64,000 nt of DNA from Tenacibaculum pelagium (GTDB taxonomy: Bacteria; Bacteroidota; Bacteroidia; Flavobacteriales; Flavobacteriaceae). Under the pieces are notes generated by a model that was given only the letters and a program-made list of their open reading frames with translations, was not told the DNA's origin and ran no database searches. This document shows, piece after piece, positions 9,701-18,373 of this stretch (position 1 is its first letter; each line of letters starts with the position of its first letter). The DNA lies in contig NZ_JACGLS010000004.1 of the NCBI RefSeq assembly GCF_014062345.1, positions 1 to 64,000 on the forward strand, read 5' to 3'. The position numbers and the translations under genes were made by a program.

Positions 9701-11366
9701 CGAAGAGTAATTCGGCTCTATTATCTGAGGGTGTTTTTAACCCTATTTCATTAATTGCTAACGGAAATCCTGCTAAAGCTAATCTTCCTTCTAAACCAAA
9801 ATAGTCTACTGTAAACGAAGGAGACTCAGTTTGCAATACCATTTTTTGGAATTTAATTCCTTTAAAATTAATGGTGCTTTTTTTCTTATTTGTAGTTGTT
9901 TGTGTGCTATTGTTATTTCCTAAACCTGCTGCTATTGTTAAAGAACCGTTTAAATTTGCTTTGGGCCTAAACTTACCATCTTTAACTTTCATTTCTACAT
10001 AAGAATCTTTGGTTAAATGTACATCGGCTTTCCAAACGTTGAACTCAATATCTTTTTCTGTTTCAACCTTTAATTTATATTCTCCTGGTTGAAATACTGC
10101 ATGATATTTTAAACTATCTAATTGCGAAACTGGCAATACTAATTTTCCTTTAAATTCTCCAGCTTTAAGGTTATTGGTTTCTATATCTAACAGAAAATAA
10201 TCTAATGAAAAATCCCATCCAGAAGCATCTCCTTCTTTAAGACCTATTACATTTTTTCCTATAAATTTTCCTGTTACACCTTGCCCATCAATTATTAAAT
10301 CACTAGCCCCAAAAGCAACTCTTTTATCGCTTTTACCTTTAATTTTAAATTCCGGTGGTAGTACTACTTGTAATGATTTTACATATACTCCTCGCCATAA
10401 ATTAGGAGTTCCGTTGTAATATTTATTGATATAAGATGCTGGCGTTGCTGGGTCGTTTCGTAAATCACTAAAATCAAAAACAGCGGTGTTTAATTTAAAG
10501 GTAGTTCCTTCAAGCCCTTTAATACCAAATTCTGGTAATGATATATTTACTACCATATCATTCCAATCGGCAATGGTAGTTTTAAAATCGGCTTCTACAT
10601 AACCTATTTTTTTCTTTCCTTTTTTATCTACTGGGTGTAATAAACCATCTGCAAATTTTATGTTTGCATCAATCCCCATTTCTTTAAACCCAGAACAATC
10701 TATTAAAGCATACGTACCTGGTTTTTCGAAACTTCCTTTTAAGGTTAGTAATACAGAACCTTCATTAAAATTAACTGTAAATTGTGATATTAAGTTTAGT
10801 TTAGCATCACCTATAATACCCCCTGTATGTGATAGTTTTACATCAGACGCTCCTAAAATTAATACTTGATCGCCTCTTTTATCATTTGTACTAGGTAATT
10901 CAACTTTTAAAAAAACCGTTAACTCAGTAAAAGCAGGTTTAAAAACAGCTTTGGCAATACCTACAGTGTACTTTACATTACTTATACTAACAGGTTTAAT
11001 GGCTACTGGTAATTGTGCTAAACCATCTTTTGTTAAAACATCAATATAATTATCTAACTCTTCAATTTTTTTGAAGGTGTTCGTTGCTTTATCTAACCAT
11101 TTTTTATTTGTGGTAGAATCGGCAGTATTAAATTGAAACCCTTGATCGGTAAAACGTTGTTGTATAACAGGCCTTTCTATTTTATCGAACTTTTCTAAAG
11201 ATGAAAAACTACGAAAGGTTTTTGCACTTGTTATTTTAGCTGGCTTTACCGGTACTGCCTTTGTTGCTATACTGTCTTTATCTCTTTCATTAAAATTAGT
11301 ATTCGCAAAAAGGTTGATACTTATACATATAAGTATTAAAAAACTTAGGGTTAATTTTTTATTCAT
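6756..11366 (-). CDS. Very large beta-rich exported protein, unknown function
   Basis: The 1536-residue product has a clear signal peptide (MNKKLTLSFLILICISINLFA). The rest is rich in alternating hydrophobic and polar strands. The middle (about residues 600-1100) has many Gly/aromatic strand segments such as AYLQGELGLTFRLFG, which resemble outer-membrane or amyloid-like beta structure. I recognise no named domain, no peptidase or nuclease motif and no T9SS C-terminal signal. It starts 45 bases after the lipoprotein gene, and its leader on the minus strand (AACCCTTC..TATG) matches that of the 1644-residue toxin-like gene. From context it could be a scaffold, anchor or export factor for the toxin-like protein. 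Its function is unknown. Confidence 0.7.
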   Translation of the reverse strand: MNKKLTLSFLILICISINLFANTNFNERDKDSIATKAVPVKPAKITSAKTFRSFSSLEKFDKIERPVIQQRFTDQGFQFNTADSTTNKKWLDKATNTFKKIEELDNYIDVLTKDGLAQLPVAIKPVSISNVKYTVGIAKAVFKPAFTELTVFLKVELPSTNDKRGDQVLILGASDVKLSHTGGIIGDAKLNLISQFTVNFNEGSVLLTLKGSFEKPGTYALIDCSGFKEMGIDANIKFADGLLHPVDKKGKKKIGYVEADFKTTIADWNDMVVNISLPEFGIKGLEGTTFKLNTAVFDFSDLRNDPATPASYINKYYNGTPNLWRGVYVKSLQVVLPPEFKIKGKSDKRVAFGASDLIIDGQGVTGKFIGKNVIGLKEGDASGWDFSLDYFLLDIETNNLKAGEFKGKLVLPVSQLDSLKYHAVFQPGEYKLKVETEKDIEFNVWKADVHLTKDSYVEMKVKDGKFRPKANLNGSLTIAAGLGNNNSTQTTTNKKKSTINFKGIKFQKMVLQTESPSFTVDYFGLEGRLALAGFPLAINEIGLKTPSDNRAELLFDLEVNLMGSSDGGNGGSTKLAIKGLKEEGKWKFDGVKLERLHIKMDVAGTQLQGAIFIFDDDPTYGTGFAGAVGAKFSKGLKLEVQAKALFGRTKEFRYWFADAQVKIPNGIPVFTGFALNSFGGGIYSRMKMDGVSKKNDAAFQEIGASTSGIVYVPYKDNALGMKASVGITTQNSEDLFHATVEFGMAFRRSGGLQEIYFKGFGELLSPLPSDYYDVLEDNLSAVSDEGVAIQNKQTSAAIAVDVFIGFDFVNDIFQATSEVYINFGVVKGVGPSGRAGWLDFYVSPDEWHLLIGTPQDRVGVEIDLAILKVKMDSYFMTGDNLPGSPPPPSIVADILGVDVSDLDYMRDLNMLESGYGLAFGASLSVTTGDLTFLIFYARFDAGVGFDIMLKDYGDAHCKGSSEPIGMNGWYANGQAYAYLQGELGLTFRLFGSKTKIPIISGGGAVLLQARLPNPAWFRGYLGGRYNLLGGLIKGRFRFKVELGDKCEVVGGSPLEGIVVIGDLKPKDASTEVDVFAAPKAVFNLQINKIFELPDETGDRKYKILLDEFSVKNNGAPIVGEVKWNDKNDVAVFYSHEILPPNAQLKAYVQLHFEEFKNGKWEKIKDDGKVATETKEVSFATGEAPKTIPLNNIAYMYPVLGQQNLFIEEYGTAYINLKRGQSYLFDAVPDWDKTMVMSSGSETQIKSYTYSSAKKQIVYSLPKSMTKETVYNVDIKLVSEGNSDLNDNVSESYNAKDIGGDDTENTAEVKSKTADEAATKDGERKLLAYDFRTSEYDTFEDKMDDMNKNNDLYDHVDYPYGLTLLAKIDHQEPFDLLELRGNEFSGNAPLVEVRAILEDSYYKKQIYPLLYQNYPLAGELEVNRETDKVGIPPVEGVEPMTWYLTYLEEGYTGETSLYNPYRYNLTYYYLQDYEDLSYQLVNSTINWQENPTFSKLVTEAFPYMRKGRYKTKFKYVLPGQVKQGRDNVVKYINPINE

Positions 11367-11411
11367 ACTGAAGGGTTTGACTTCTTTTTCTTTTTTTTAG
11401 CTTCTTTATTT

Positions 11412-12485
11412 TTAAAAGTTTATTCTTAGTGTAAACGAATCTGATTTATAAGGTCCGTTTTTTAAATATACTTCTCCTTCTAAATAAGTTTTATCAACAT
11501 CTGAATAAATATAAAAACTCTCTTTTCCAGGTATTTCAAATGTTAATTCGGTAAAGGTGCTATTTATATTATTATACATCTCATCTTCTTCGTATCTACC
11601 CAAACTCATTGCCTGCTCGTCTTTTCCGTTATTAAAAACTAAAACCGTTTTTGTTTTAATTCTAGCGAGACCTTTTGTTGGTATAAAGTCTTCGTTTATA
11701 GTGTACCTAAAGTTACTTCCTTTTAATTGTAAACTTTCTCCAGGTGTAAAGGTTGATTTATTTAGGCTTGTTATTACTGGCTTTTGCTCATCTAATATTA
11801 TTAACTCTTTTTCGAAATATGAATTAAGTCCACTTTTATAATATACTGCCAAATAATATAGTCCTACTGGTGTTGCTTTAGGAATTGTAAAATGTAATTT
11901 TTCATTATTAACTTCATGCGCTACTATAATAGAGTTAAGCGTAGTTGTATTTTCTAACACTACTTTTTCTATACTATTAGTGTTTATATTGCTTAGTATT
12001 GTATTTGTGGTGTTTTGGTAATACAAATAATTCTTTTTTCTTTCTAAACTATAAGATGCTTCTCCTGCTGACTTCACCTCATTAAAAGTATTGTCTCTAA
12101 CTAAAAAAACATCACTTTGCACTTGACCAGTAATTTTATTTTTTACGATTAAAGTATAATTCCCTGTACCAAAAGCTGGTATCTTACAATGTATTTTTTG
12201 CATATACTCCTCTACTGATTCCCAGCCATAAGGCGTGTCTTCTATTCTGTTTAATGTTACAGGTATATCTTTTCTTCCATCATTTAAAGTAAGCTCCCAA
12301 TTATTTTTATTGGTGTCGAAACTTAAGGCATAAAAAGAAAACTCTCTTTCATTTACTGCTGGTAATAGCACCTCTTTTTCAAAGCCTAAATACCTAAATT
12401 CTTTTGAGTTTGGTGTATCACTACTACAAGAACTTACTAAAATTACTAAAAAGATACTTACTACTATGCTTACTATTGTTTTCAT
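11412..12485 (-). CDS. Lipoprotein with IPT/TIG-like domain
   Basis: The 357-residue product begins with a lipoprotein signal (MKTIVSIVVSIFLVILVSSC), the lipobox Cys being residue 20. The mature part is all beta. The last 130 residues begin with Pro-Val-Ile-Thr-Ser-Leu-Asn and contain a Gly-Glu-x-Leu-x-Leu-Lys-Gly-x-Asn-Phe motif typical of IPT/TIG immunoglobulin-like domains. It probably sits in the outer membrane, facing either the periplasm or the surface. It is the first gene after the GC-rich hairpin element that follows the two immunity-like genes, and all genes from here to the left edge are closely spaced. A tethering role in the surface assembly is inferred from position only. Confidence 0.72.
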   Translation of the reverse strand: MKTIVSIVVSIFLVILVSSCSSDTPNSKEFRYLGFEKEVLLPAVNEREFSFYALSFDTNKNNWELTLNDGRKDIPVTLNRIEDTPYGWESVEEYMQKIHCKIPAFGTGNYTLIVKNKITGQVQSDVFLVRDNTFNEVKSAGEASYSLERKKNYLYYQNTTNTILSNINTNSIEKVVLENTTTLNSIIVAHEVNNEKLHFTIPKATPVGLYYLAVYYKSGLNSYFEKELIILDEQKPVITSLNKSTFTPGESLQLKGSNFRYTINEDFIPTKGLARIKTKTVLVFNNGKDEQAMSLGRYEEDEMYNNINSTFTELTFEIPGKESFYIYSDVDKTYLEGEVYLKNGPYKSDSFTLRINF

Positions 12486-12527
12486 TATTTTATTTTCTGT
12501 TTTATTAACTTTTATTTCTTCTTGTTC

Positions 12528-12593
12528 TTGCTGTCACGAGCAGGATGCTCGCACTAGCGGGGGGAGTTTATACAAAAAAAGTTCTTTTGTATA
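12528..12593. repeat. GC-rich hairpin plus AT-rich inverted repeat
   Basis: Two stem-loops lie side by side between an immunity-like gene and the lipoprotein gene. The first has arms CGAGCA (12537-12542) and TGCTCG (12546-12551) around GGA, followed by a run of six G (12559-12564), unusual in this AT-rich DNA. The second has 9-base arms TATACAAAA (12569-12577) and TTTTGTATA (12585-12593). The pair could terminate or attenuate minus-strand transcripts from the toxin half. It could also be a recombination scar or recurrent element at a toxin-module border, as its composition differs from its surroundings. Not assigned to a known family. Confidence 0.6.
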
Positions 12594-12602
12594 ATTTTAT
12601 TT

Positions 12603-13007
12603 TCACCAAGGATATTTTTCTTTTAAATATTTTTGATATTTAAATTCCCAATCAGGATAATTTTTATAATGTAATCTGTAAAAATCGTAATAGTTAAGTA
12701 ATTCGTCTAAAGAATATTTTTTTTTGTCTTCTTCGAAAAATTTACAATCATTTTTAAAAAAAGACACTATCTGAACTAAAGAAGATTCTACATTCATATT
12801 AGCTGTCTGAATCATCAATCCTTTTAAAAACATTGATTTACCATATTCATATCGCTCAGGGTAATATCCAAAAATTAACATGTGGTCTTCATTTTCATAA
12901 ATTATTTTATATAAAGAAGATTCTAAAAAGGAAAAAGATTTATATCTTGAATCAAGAATTTTATTTATTCTCAAACACTCATCATAAATTAAATCAAAAT
13001 ACTTCAT
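12603..13007 (-). CDS. Small cytoplasmic protein, putative second immunity protein
   Basis: The 134-residue product has no signal peptide or membrane segment and is rich in Tyr, Phe, Glu and Lys. I recognise no family. It follows the 131-residue gene by 23 bases, and that gene follows the toxin-like gene by 3 bases. A short, unexported, taxonomically obscure gene in this position is the usual layout of immunity genes in polymorphic toxin loci, and arrays of two or more immunity genes are common. It may protect against the adjacent toxin or against a related toxin from competitors. The assignment rests on context alone. Confidence 0.55.
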   Translation of the reverse strand: MKYFDLIYDECLRINKILDSRYKSFSFLESSLYKIIYENEDHMLIFGYYPERYEYGKSMFLKGLMIQTANMNVESSLVQIVSFFKNDCKFFEEDKKKYSLDELLNYYDFYRLHYKNYPDWEFKYQKYLKEKYPW

Positions 13008-13030
13008 TATTTTTTTATAATATGTTTACT

Positions 13031-13426
13031 CTAGCATGACGTAAAAACTTTTTCAGATTCTAATAGTATATATATATACTTCTCTAGTAATTTTAAATAG
13101 GTAACATCTTGATCATTCGTTTCCGAATTAAGCTGTGCTATTTCTTTATAAACATCAATTTCAGGATAAAATCGTTTTAGGACTTCAATTATTGTCTTTT
13201 CTCTCTCTCCATCTCCAAATGATATTAATGTCATCAACATTTTTCTATCTATTTGATGTCGATCATAGGAATACATAAAATAAAGATCATAGATACCATT
13301 ATTAAATTTTATTTCCCTTGAGCTACATGATATAAGGTTAAAACCAAAACGGGTTATTAGAATGTTGTAAACCTTTAATAACCTATTAACCTCATCAAAC
13401 CATAATTTAGACCTAACTGTATTCAT
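13031..13426 (-). CDS. Small cytoplasmic protein, putative cognate immunity protein
   Basis: The 131-residue product lacks any export signal and looks alpha/beta, with a central segment rich in Tyr and Met and a helical C terminus. Its ATG at 13426 lies 3 bases after the stop codon of the 1644-residue toxin-like protein, so translation is probably coupled. This position makes it the best candidate for the cognate immunity protein, which would bind the C-terminal toxin domain in the cytoplasm and prevent self-intoxication. I recognise no immunity family from sequence. Confidence 0.6.
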   Translation of the reverse strand: MNTVRSKLWFDEVNRLLKVYNILITRFGFNLISCSSREIKFNNGIYDLYFMYSYDRHQIDRKMLMTLISFGDGEREKTIIEVLKRFYPEIDVYKEIAQLNSETNDQDVTYLKLLEKYIYILLESEKVFTSC

Positions 13427-13429
13427 TAA

Positions 13430-16400
13430 TTATTTTTTTATAAAAGTTTTAGAAACAGAATTATATTTATATCCATATAAATCTTTTAATCTATCAATTT
13501 CAATTAATTCTTTTTTATAGGAACCCCCTATTTCATCAGTTGCCGCCTTATAAAAATCAGGATCAGAAACTAATCTAACATCATCACCTCGCTTAAATGC
13601 TTTTTCTAAGAAAGTTTTATTATAAGTATTCCAAAATACCTTATTACCATCATCAATTCCTTTTTTCAAAATAGATAAAGCTTCATCCGTAGAAGCGTTT
13701 GGTAATATTTGATTGCTAATTATATCTTTAACTTGATTACTCCAAGGATCTAAACCATCAATTAAATCTAATTTTGATTGATCTCCTTTAAATAAAGGAC
13801 TTGAAAGTATATTATCTTTTATATGTCCATTTAATAAAGAATTGTATTGATCTTCTGGTAAATCTAAAAACGCAATAGAATTATTCGGAGGACGTTTATT
13901 AACTACTCTACTAATTATACCATTTTCTAAACCTGTTTTAGATTTATCTAAATATACTGATGTTCCAAATTTAGGGGGGTCAAAAAATTTACCTAAAACA
14001 GTCGTTACCTTATCTGAACTAACCAATATATCACCTCCAAATCCATCATAGTTATAGTATAATTTATTTCCTTTTATTTTAGCAAATTTAAATCCATTAG
14101 GTGCTGTAAAATGAATAACATTATCAATTACTTTAGATTTAACTCCTAAATCTAACCAATCACTCATTTGATCTAACCATTTAAGGTCATTTCTTCGTGT
14201 AGTAGTAAATAACATTTTCCATACTTTGGTTAATTTTGGATTCTTATTAAACCTTCTAAGTGCGTTAGTATTATCTTTAAAGTCAGCCACAAAATCATCC
14301 CATTTATCACCTAGTTTAAGTTTACCTTTTAATTTATTAATTAACTCGCTCCCTGCGTTAGTCACTTTCAAACCAACCTCTCCGTTATTCTTTTTTACAT
14401 AAGCAAATTGTGCTTCAACAATGTTACCTGAATCATCTAAATATTTAACATCATCTAAATAGCTAATTATTTCTCCTTCATTTAACCATTTAATTTCTTT
14501 TAATATATTATCAACATCTAATTTTGCTAATACAATACTAGATTCTAAAGTTACTTTAAGTAAAAAAACATTTTTAGATTTCTTATAAACAACTAAACCT
14601 GCTTTAGTTACTTTATTTAAAAAATCAATGGCTCCTTTTAACGGGTTTACAATCTTTACTAAACTAGTTAATTTACCTGCTTTCGTCACAGAACCAAAAG
14701 AAACAAACATGGTTCCTACCGCAACTGTAGTTTTCCCTGACTCATAACTCAAATAATAGGGAGATTTACCTGCATACTTTTTCTTTAACCCTTCTAAAAT
14801 TGAGTTTAATATCCCTTTTTCTATTAATTTATCTATTTCTGAACCAAACTGTTTTCTGTTTTTTTCAGAAGAGCTTATTTTAATTAATAGTTTTGCCAGT
14901 TCAGGTATAGCCTTCGCTTCTTGAATTAGTCCATTATACAAACCACATACATATGCATTTTGAAGCTTATCGCTTTTTATTATTGGGGAATAATTACTTT
15001 TAGAAGGATCCCAAATATTGTCAGCTAATTCAAAATCTTCAATGCCTGAAATAACTGTATCTAGCAAGGTTATTAATATAAATGCTTTAACACTCCCATC
15101 ATACTCTTTAGAATGCTCTGCTAAATAATACCCAAATATATTTTGCTTAATCTGTTTATTTAATAACGAATTCTTTAAATCTACAGTACTTTCATTCTTA
15201 ATTAAAGTAATTAAATCTTCTTTACTTACTGATTTTTCACTTAACTCTTTTAAAACATTCGTTCCTAGTAATACTTGTACAAATGATTTGGAAGTTCCTT
15301 TTTTTATTAATAAAACTATTTCATTTGGCTTAGGCCTAGTTTCATCATCATCATCCTCTAATGCTTTTTCTACTTCTTTTTGTGAACCATAAGTTATAAC
15401 TCTAACCGTGTATTTTCCTGAAATAAGATAATTATTAACATAACTTTCAAAATTAGAAGATAATATACCTTCGTAATCAAAAACCTTCAAATTGTTATTA
15501 GTTGAAGGTAATATATCTATACTAAGTTTATCTTCAACAAGTAAATCATTTGTTATATCTTCTGCTACAAAATCATACGAAGCAGAGCCACTTTCTCCAT
15601 CCTCATCACCTTGAAACCAGTATAACTGAATACCTGGCGCGTGGAGTTTTTTCCAATCTAAATGGTTTAGTACGGTACCGGTACCATAGTCCATTAAGAA
15701 GTTAGTAGCTCTTTGAGAGAAATTATATTCGTCCCAAGTATGTTTTAACCCAAAAATACCGTGCCCTAACTCATGTGCTAAAGTTCTAGCTTGTTTTGTA
15801 ACAGTATTTGCCTGTGCTGTAAACACAAAACCAAATTGTCTTTTTAGTGGCATAAAGCCATCTACCTCACTTTTTGTAGTTGGTATATTAGTTACAAAAA
15901 TATAGTAGGCTTTTTTGTTATAATAGTTTTGGTTTTTAATATAACCATTAAAAGCTTTTTCTTCGTTCGTATAATTAGATAGTATTTTACTATCACCTAC
16001 CTCTAAACTACCATTATTATCTTTATCCCATCCATATATCTCATCAGGGTGTAATTTTTTCTTTTTTTCATTTTTATCTACCTCTTCAAGAGTTTGTATA
16101 TTTAATCGAACTCCTGCCTTTGCATAAATTTCTTTGGTCTTGGTTATTAAATCGCTATCTATATCAACACCAACTGGTACTAACACTACATTAATAGCCT
16201 CTAATTCTTGCGACGCTAAATGCGTAGTTATTAAAGTACCCGCAACATCGTATTTACCTTCTTTATTTTTTATTGTTGCATAAATTTCTTCATGAGCGTA
16301 ATCAAGCTTTCTAACTAATTTTAGTTTTGCTTTGTTACCATTCCATGATAATACATCTACCTTAGCTCCTTCTTTGGTTTTAAAGATAATGCTGTCTTTA

Positions 16401-18364
16401 ACTATAGAGCTATCCGTTATTTCGACGTTGGCATAAATAAAATCTTCGCCATTATTATCTGAAATTGCCTTGTACGGAATTTCATATTTGTTTCCGTTTT
16501 TGGTTTCTATAACCCTATACTCTGCTTCTAATTCAGAAGATGTATTTTTAGGCAAGGCATCATAACTATAATAACCTGAATCTTCAAAAGTTACCAAAAC
16601 ACCATCGGCAGTTACTTGGTTAACTTCTCCATTACTATCAACCCCATTTGTGGTACCTGCTACCACGGCTCCTCCTTCTGCTCCTTCTTCTTTTGTTATT
16701 TTACCATCTTCTCCTATCGACCATACATCTCCATTTGAGCTTATGATTTTCGTGTCTTTATCTCCTGGAATAACTGCTGAGTCCGCTTCTCCTTCTGCGT
16801 TTGTTCCCGTTACTACGATAGCTCCATTTGCATCAATTGTTACACTATCTACGACAAAATCTACTGTTATTTCCTTTGTATCTCCTTTATCTCCATTAAT
16901 TCCCTCTGAAATATTAACATTTACATCTACCGTCATAGAGGCGCCTTCACCAAATTTAGAGTCGTACACGGTTACGATTTCTCCTTGGGCTAATCGATTG
17001 TCGGTATTTACTAAAATGTTACTAAAATTAACAGCAAATTTGGCAAAATTTAGATAAGGTATGCTTACATAGCCTTTACCAGATAAAGCTCCTGGTGATT
17101 GACTTGTTATGTCGGTAATTACAACTTTAAAATCTCCTGCAGTTATTTGGCTTCCAATTGCTAATCCTGGATGTGGTTCTCTATTGGTAATCGCTATTTC
17201 GTCGGGTACAATACCACATTGGTAATTGGCATCTTCATTTTTTACAATCTCGGTAGTAACATATTGTACTTCGGAATATTCGCTATACTGGTAAGTACAT
17301 TTTCCTTTTACTTTATATTCATAGGTAGTACCTGGTTTTAAATTCCATATAGTTGCCCAAGCACTGTTTGTTTTCTTGGTAAACCAATGTGCATCGGGTT
17401 TATCAGCTTCTCTATAAGCAATAATATAATCGGAGTACACTGTTGGATCTTCGTTCCAATACACATTAATTTTTGAAAGTCCTTTCGGCTCGCCTGATAT
17501 GTTTTCTGGTACTTGACATGGTGAGGTTCTTGAAAACCAAAATACTTCGCTATATCCTTCGTTTTTAAACAAGCCTATTTCTTCAAGCCCTTGTAATGCT
17601 TTTGCTTGTATTCGCCATGCGTAACGTTTATCTGCTAACAACTGAGGCTTATCGGGTCCATATAAAATACTTGTTGCTCTTGTTGTTTCTTGATAAATAG
17701 GTGCTTGTGATAAAAATGCTGTTTGTGGTGTAATACTGTTATCCCATATTTCTACAATGCTTAACTCATATTCTACATTACTAACGTTAAGATGCCTTGG
17801 TGTCCATTGAAAAACAATATTTTCAAAATCTTTTGGGGCTATATTGGTTCCGTTAAAAGGTAGGTTTAATATTGGTGGTTCATTTTTAAATATAAAAACC
17901 TTTGTACATTTCTTTGCAGATAACTTGCTCCCTGATAAATAGTCGAATACTTCAAAACAAAAATCATAACTTCCTTCGGGTATAGATTGCCCATAAGTAG
18001 CAACCCCTATTCCTTGTATGTTTTCATATTTATAGTAAGGTGCTAACTCAGTATTTCTTAATATTAACGGAATTCCACCATCTATAAACAACTCTTCGGC
18101 TCCTAATACAAAATCTTTACTTTGAAATTGAATATTACCACCTTCGAAATAGGTTTTTAATTTTATTTGTCTATTTGAAACCGTTAAATCATTTAAAAAT
18201 ATTTGAACGGTTATTGGGCTATTTAAGCTTGATTCATCTGCATAATTATAAAAATTAACTGGTGCTGGTGCTTGCACATTTGTTAATAATTGTACAGGGT
18301 ATTGTTGCCCAAATGTTGAGAACGAGCAGATAAAAAGTAAAAAAATAAGTAATTTTTTTCTCAT
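13430..18364 (-). CDS. Exported TANFOR/FN3/metzincin protein with toxin-like C terminus
   Basis: The 1644-residue product starts with a signal peptide (MRKKLLIFLLFICSFSTFGQ). Residues about 20-280 resemble the TANFOR region of Bacteroidota surface proteins and about 281-380 form an FN3 domain. Residues about 715-905 are a zinc-peptidase-like domain with HELGHGIFGLKH (His864, His868, His874), matching the metzincin motif HExxHxxGxxH, and a Met-turn candidate LMDYG near residue 892. Residues about 1235-1300 form a hydrophobic, Gly/Lys-rich pre-toxin-like segment. The last 350 residues, ending in a basic and aromatic stretch (FKRGDDVRLVSDP..), look like a variable toxin domain of no family I can name. 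No T9SS sorting domain is present. Two immunity-like genes follow directly. Inference: a polymorphic toxin whose peptidase may release the C-terminal toxin. Confidence 0.72.
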   Translation of the reverse strand: MRKKLLIFLLFICSFSTFGQQYPVQLLTNVQAPAPVNFYNYADESSLNSPITVQIFLNDLTVSNRQIKLKTYFEGGNIQFQSKDFVLGAEELFIDGGIPLILRNTELAPYYKYENIQGIGVATYGQSIPEGSYDFCFEVFDYLSGSKLSAKKCTKVFIFKNEPPILNLPFNGTNIAPKDFENIVFQWTPRHLNVSNVEYELSIVEIWDNSITPQTAFLSQAPIYQETTRATSILYGPDKPQLLADKRYAWRIQAKALQGLEEIGLFKNEGYSEVFWFSRTSPCQVPENISGEPKGLSKINVYWNEDPTVYSDYIIAYREADKPDAHWFTKKTNSAWATIWNLKPGTTYEYKVKGKCTYQYSEYSEVQYVTTEIVKNEDANYQCGIVPDEIAITNREPHPGLAIGSQITAGDFKVVITDITSQSPGALSGKGYVSIPYLNFAKFAVNFSNILVNTDNRLAQGEIVTVYDSKFGEGASMTVDVNVNISEGINGDKGDTKEITVDFVVDSVTIDANGAIVVTGTNAEGEADSAVIPGDKDTKIISSNGDVWSIGEDGKITKEEGAEGGAVVAGTTNGVDSNGEVNQVTADGVLVTFEDSGYYSYDALPKNTSSELEAEYRVIETKNGNKYEIPYKAISDNNGEDFIYANVEITDSSIVKDSIIFKTKEGAKVDVLSWNGNKAKLKLVRKLDYAHEEIYATIKNKEGKYDVAGTLITTHLASQELEAINVVLVPVGVDIDSDLITKTKEIYAKAGVRLNIQTLEEVDKNEKKKKLHPDEIYGWDKDNNGSLEVGDSKILSNYTNEEKAFNGYIKNQNYYNKKAYYIFVTNIPTTKSEVDGFMPLKRQFGFVFTAQANTVTKQARTLAHELGHGIFGLKHTWDEYNFSQRATNFLMDYGTGTVLNHLDWKKLHAPGIQLYWFQGDEDGESGSASYDFVAEDITNDLLVEDKLSIDILPSTNNNLKVFDYEGILSSNFESYVNNYLISGKYTVRVITYGSQKEVEKALEDDDDETRPKPNEIVLLIKKGTSKSFVQVLLGTNVLKELSEKSVSKEDLITLIKNESTVDLKNSLLNKQIKQNIFGYYLAEHSKEYDGSVKAFILITLLDTVISGIEDFELADNIWDPSKSNYSPIIKSDKLQNAYVCGLYNGLIQEAKAIPELAKLLIKISSSEKNRKQFGSEIDKLIEKGILNSILEGLKKKYAGKSPYYLSYESGKTTVAVGTMFVSFGSVTKAGKLTSLVKIVNPLKGAIDFLNKVTKAGLVVYKKSKNVFLLKVTLESSIVLAKLDVDNILKEIKWLNEGEIISYLDDVKYLDDSGNIVEAQFAYVKKNNGEVGLKVTNAGSELINKLKGKLKLGDKWDDFVADFKDNTNALRRFNKNPKLTKVWKMLFTTTRRNDLKWLDQMSDWLDLGVKSKVIDNVIHFTAPNGFKFAKIKGNKLYYNYDGFGGDILVSSDKVTTVLGKFFDPPKFGTSVYLDKSKTGLENGIISRVVNKRPPNNSIAFLDLPEDQYNSLLNGHIKDNILSSPLFKGDQSKLDLIDGLDPWSNQVKDIISNQILPNASTDEALSILKKGIDDGNKVFWNTYNKTFLEKAFKRGDDVRLVSDPDFYKAATDEIGGSYKKELIEIDRLKDLYGYKYNSVSKTFIKK

Positions 18365-18373
18365 AGCGAAGGG

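Noticed and set aside
16650..17057. Plus-strand open frame of 135 codons opposite the toxin-like gene
   Set aside because: It is antisense to a clearly coding frame, is Ser/Thr/Pro-rich as expected from reading the opposite strand, and has no motif or promoter.
13430..18364. T9SS-delivered toxin with C-terminal sorting domain
   Set aside because: The protein ends in a basic, aromatic toxin-like tail with no type A or type B sorting signature.
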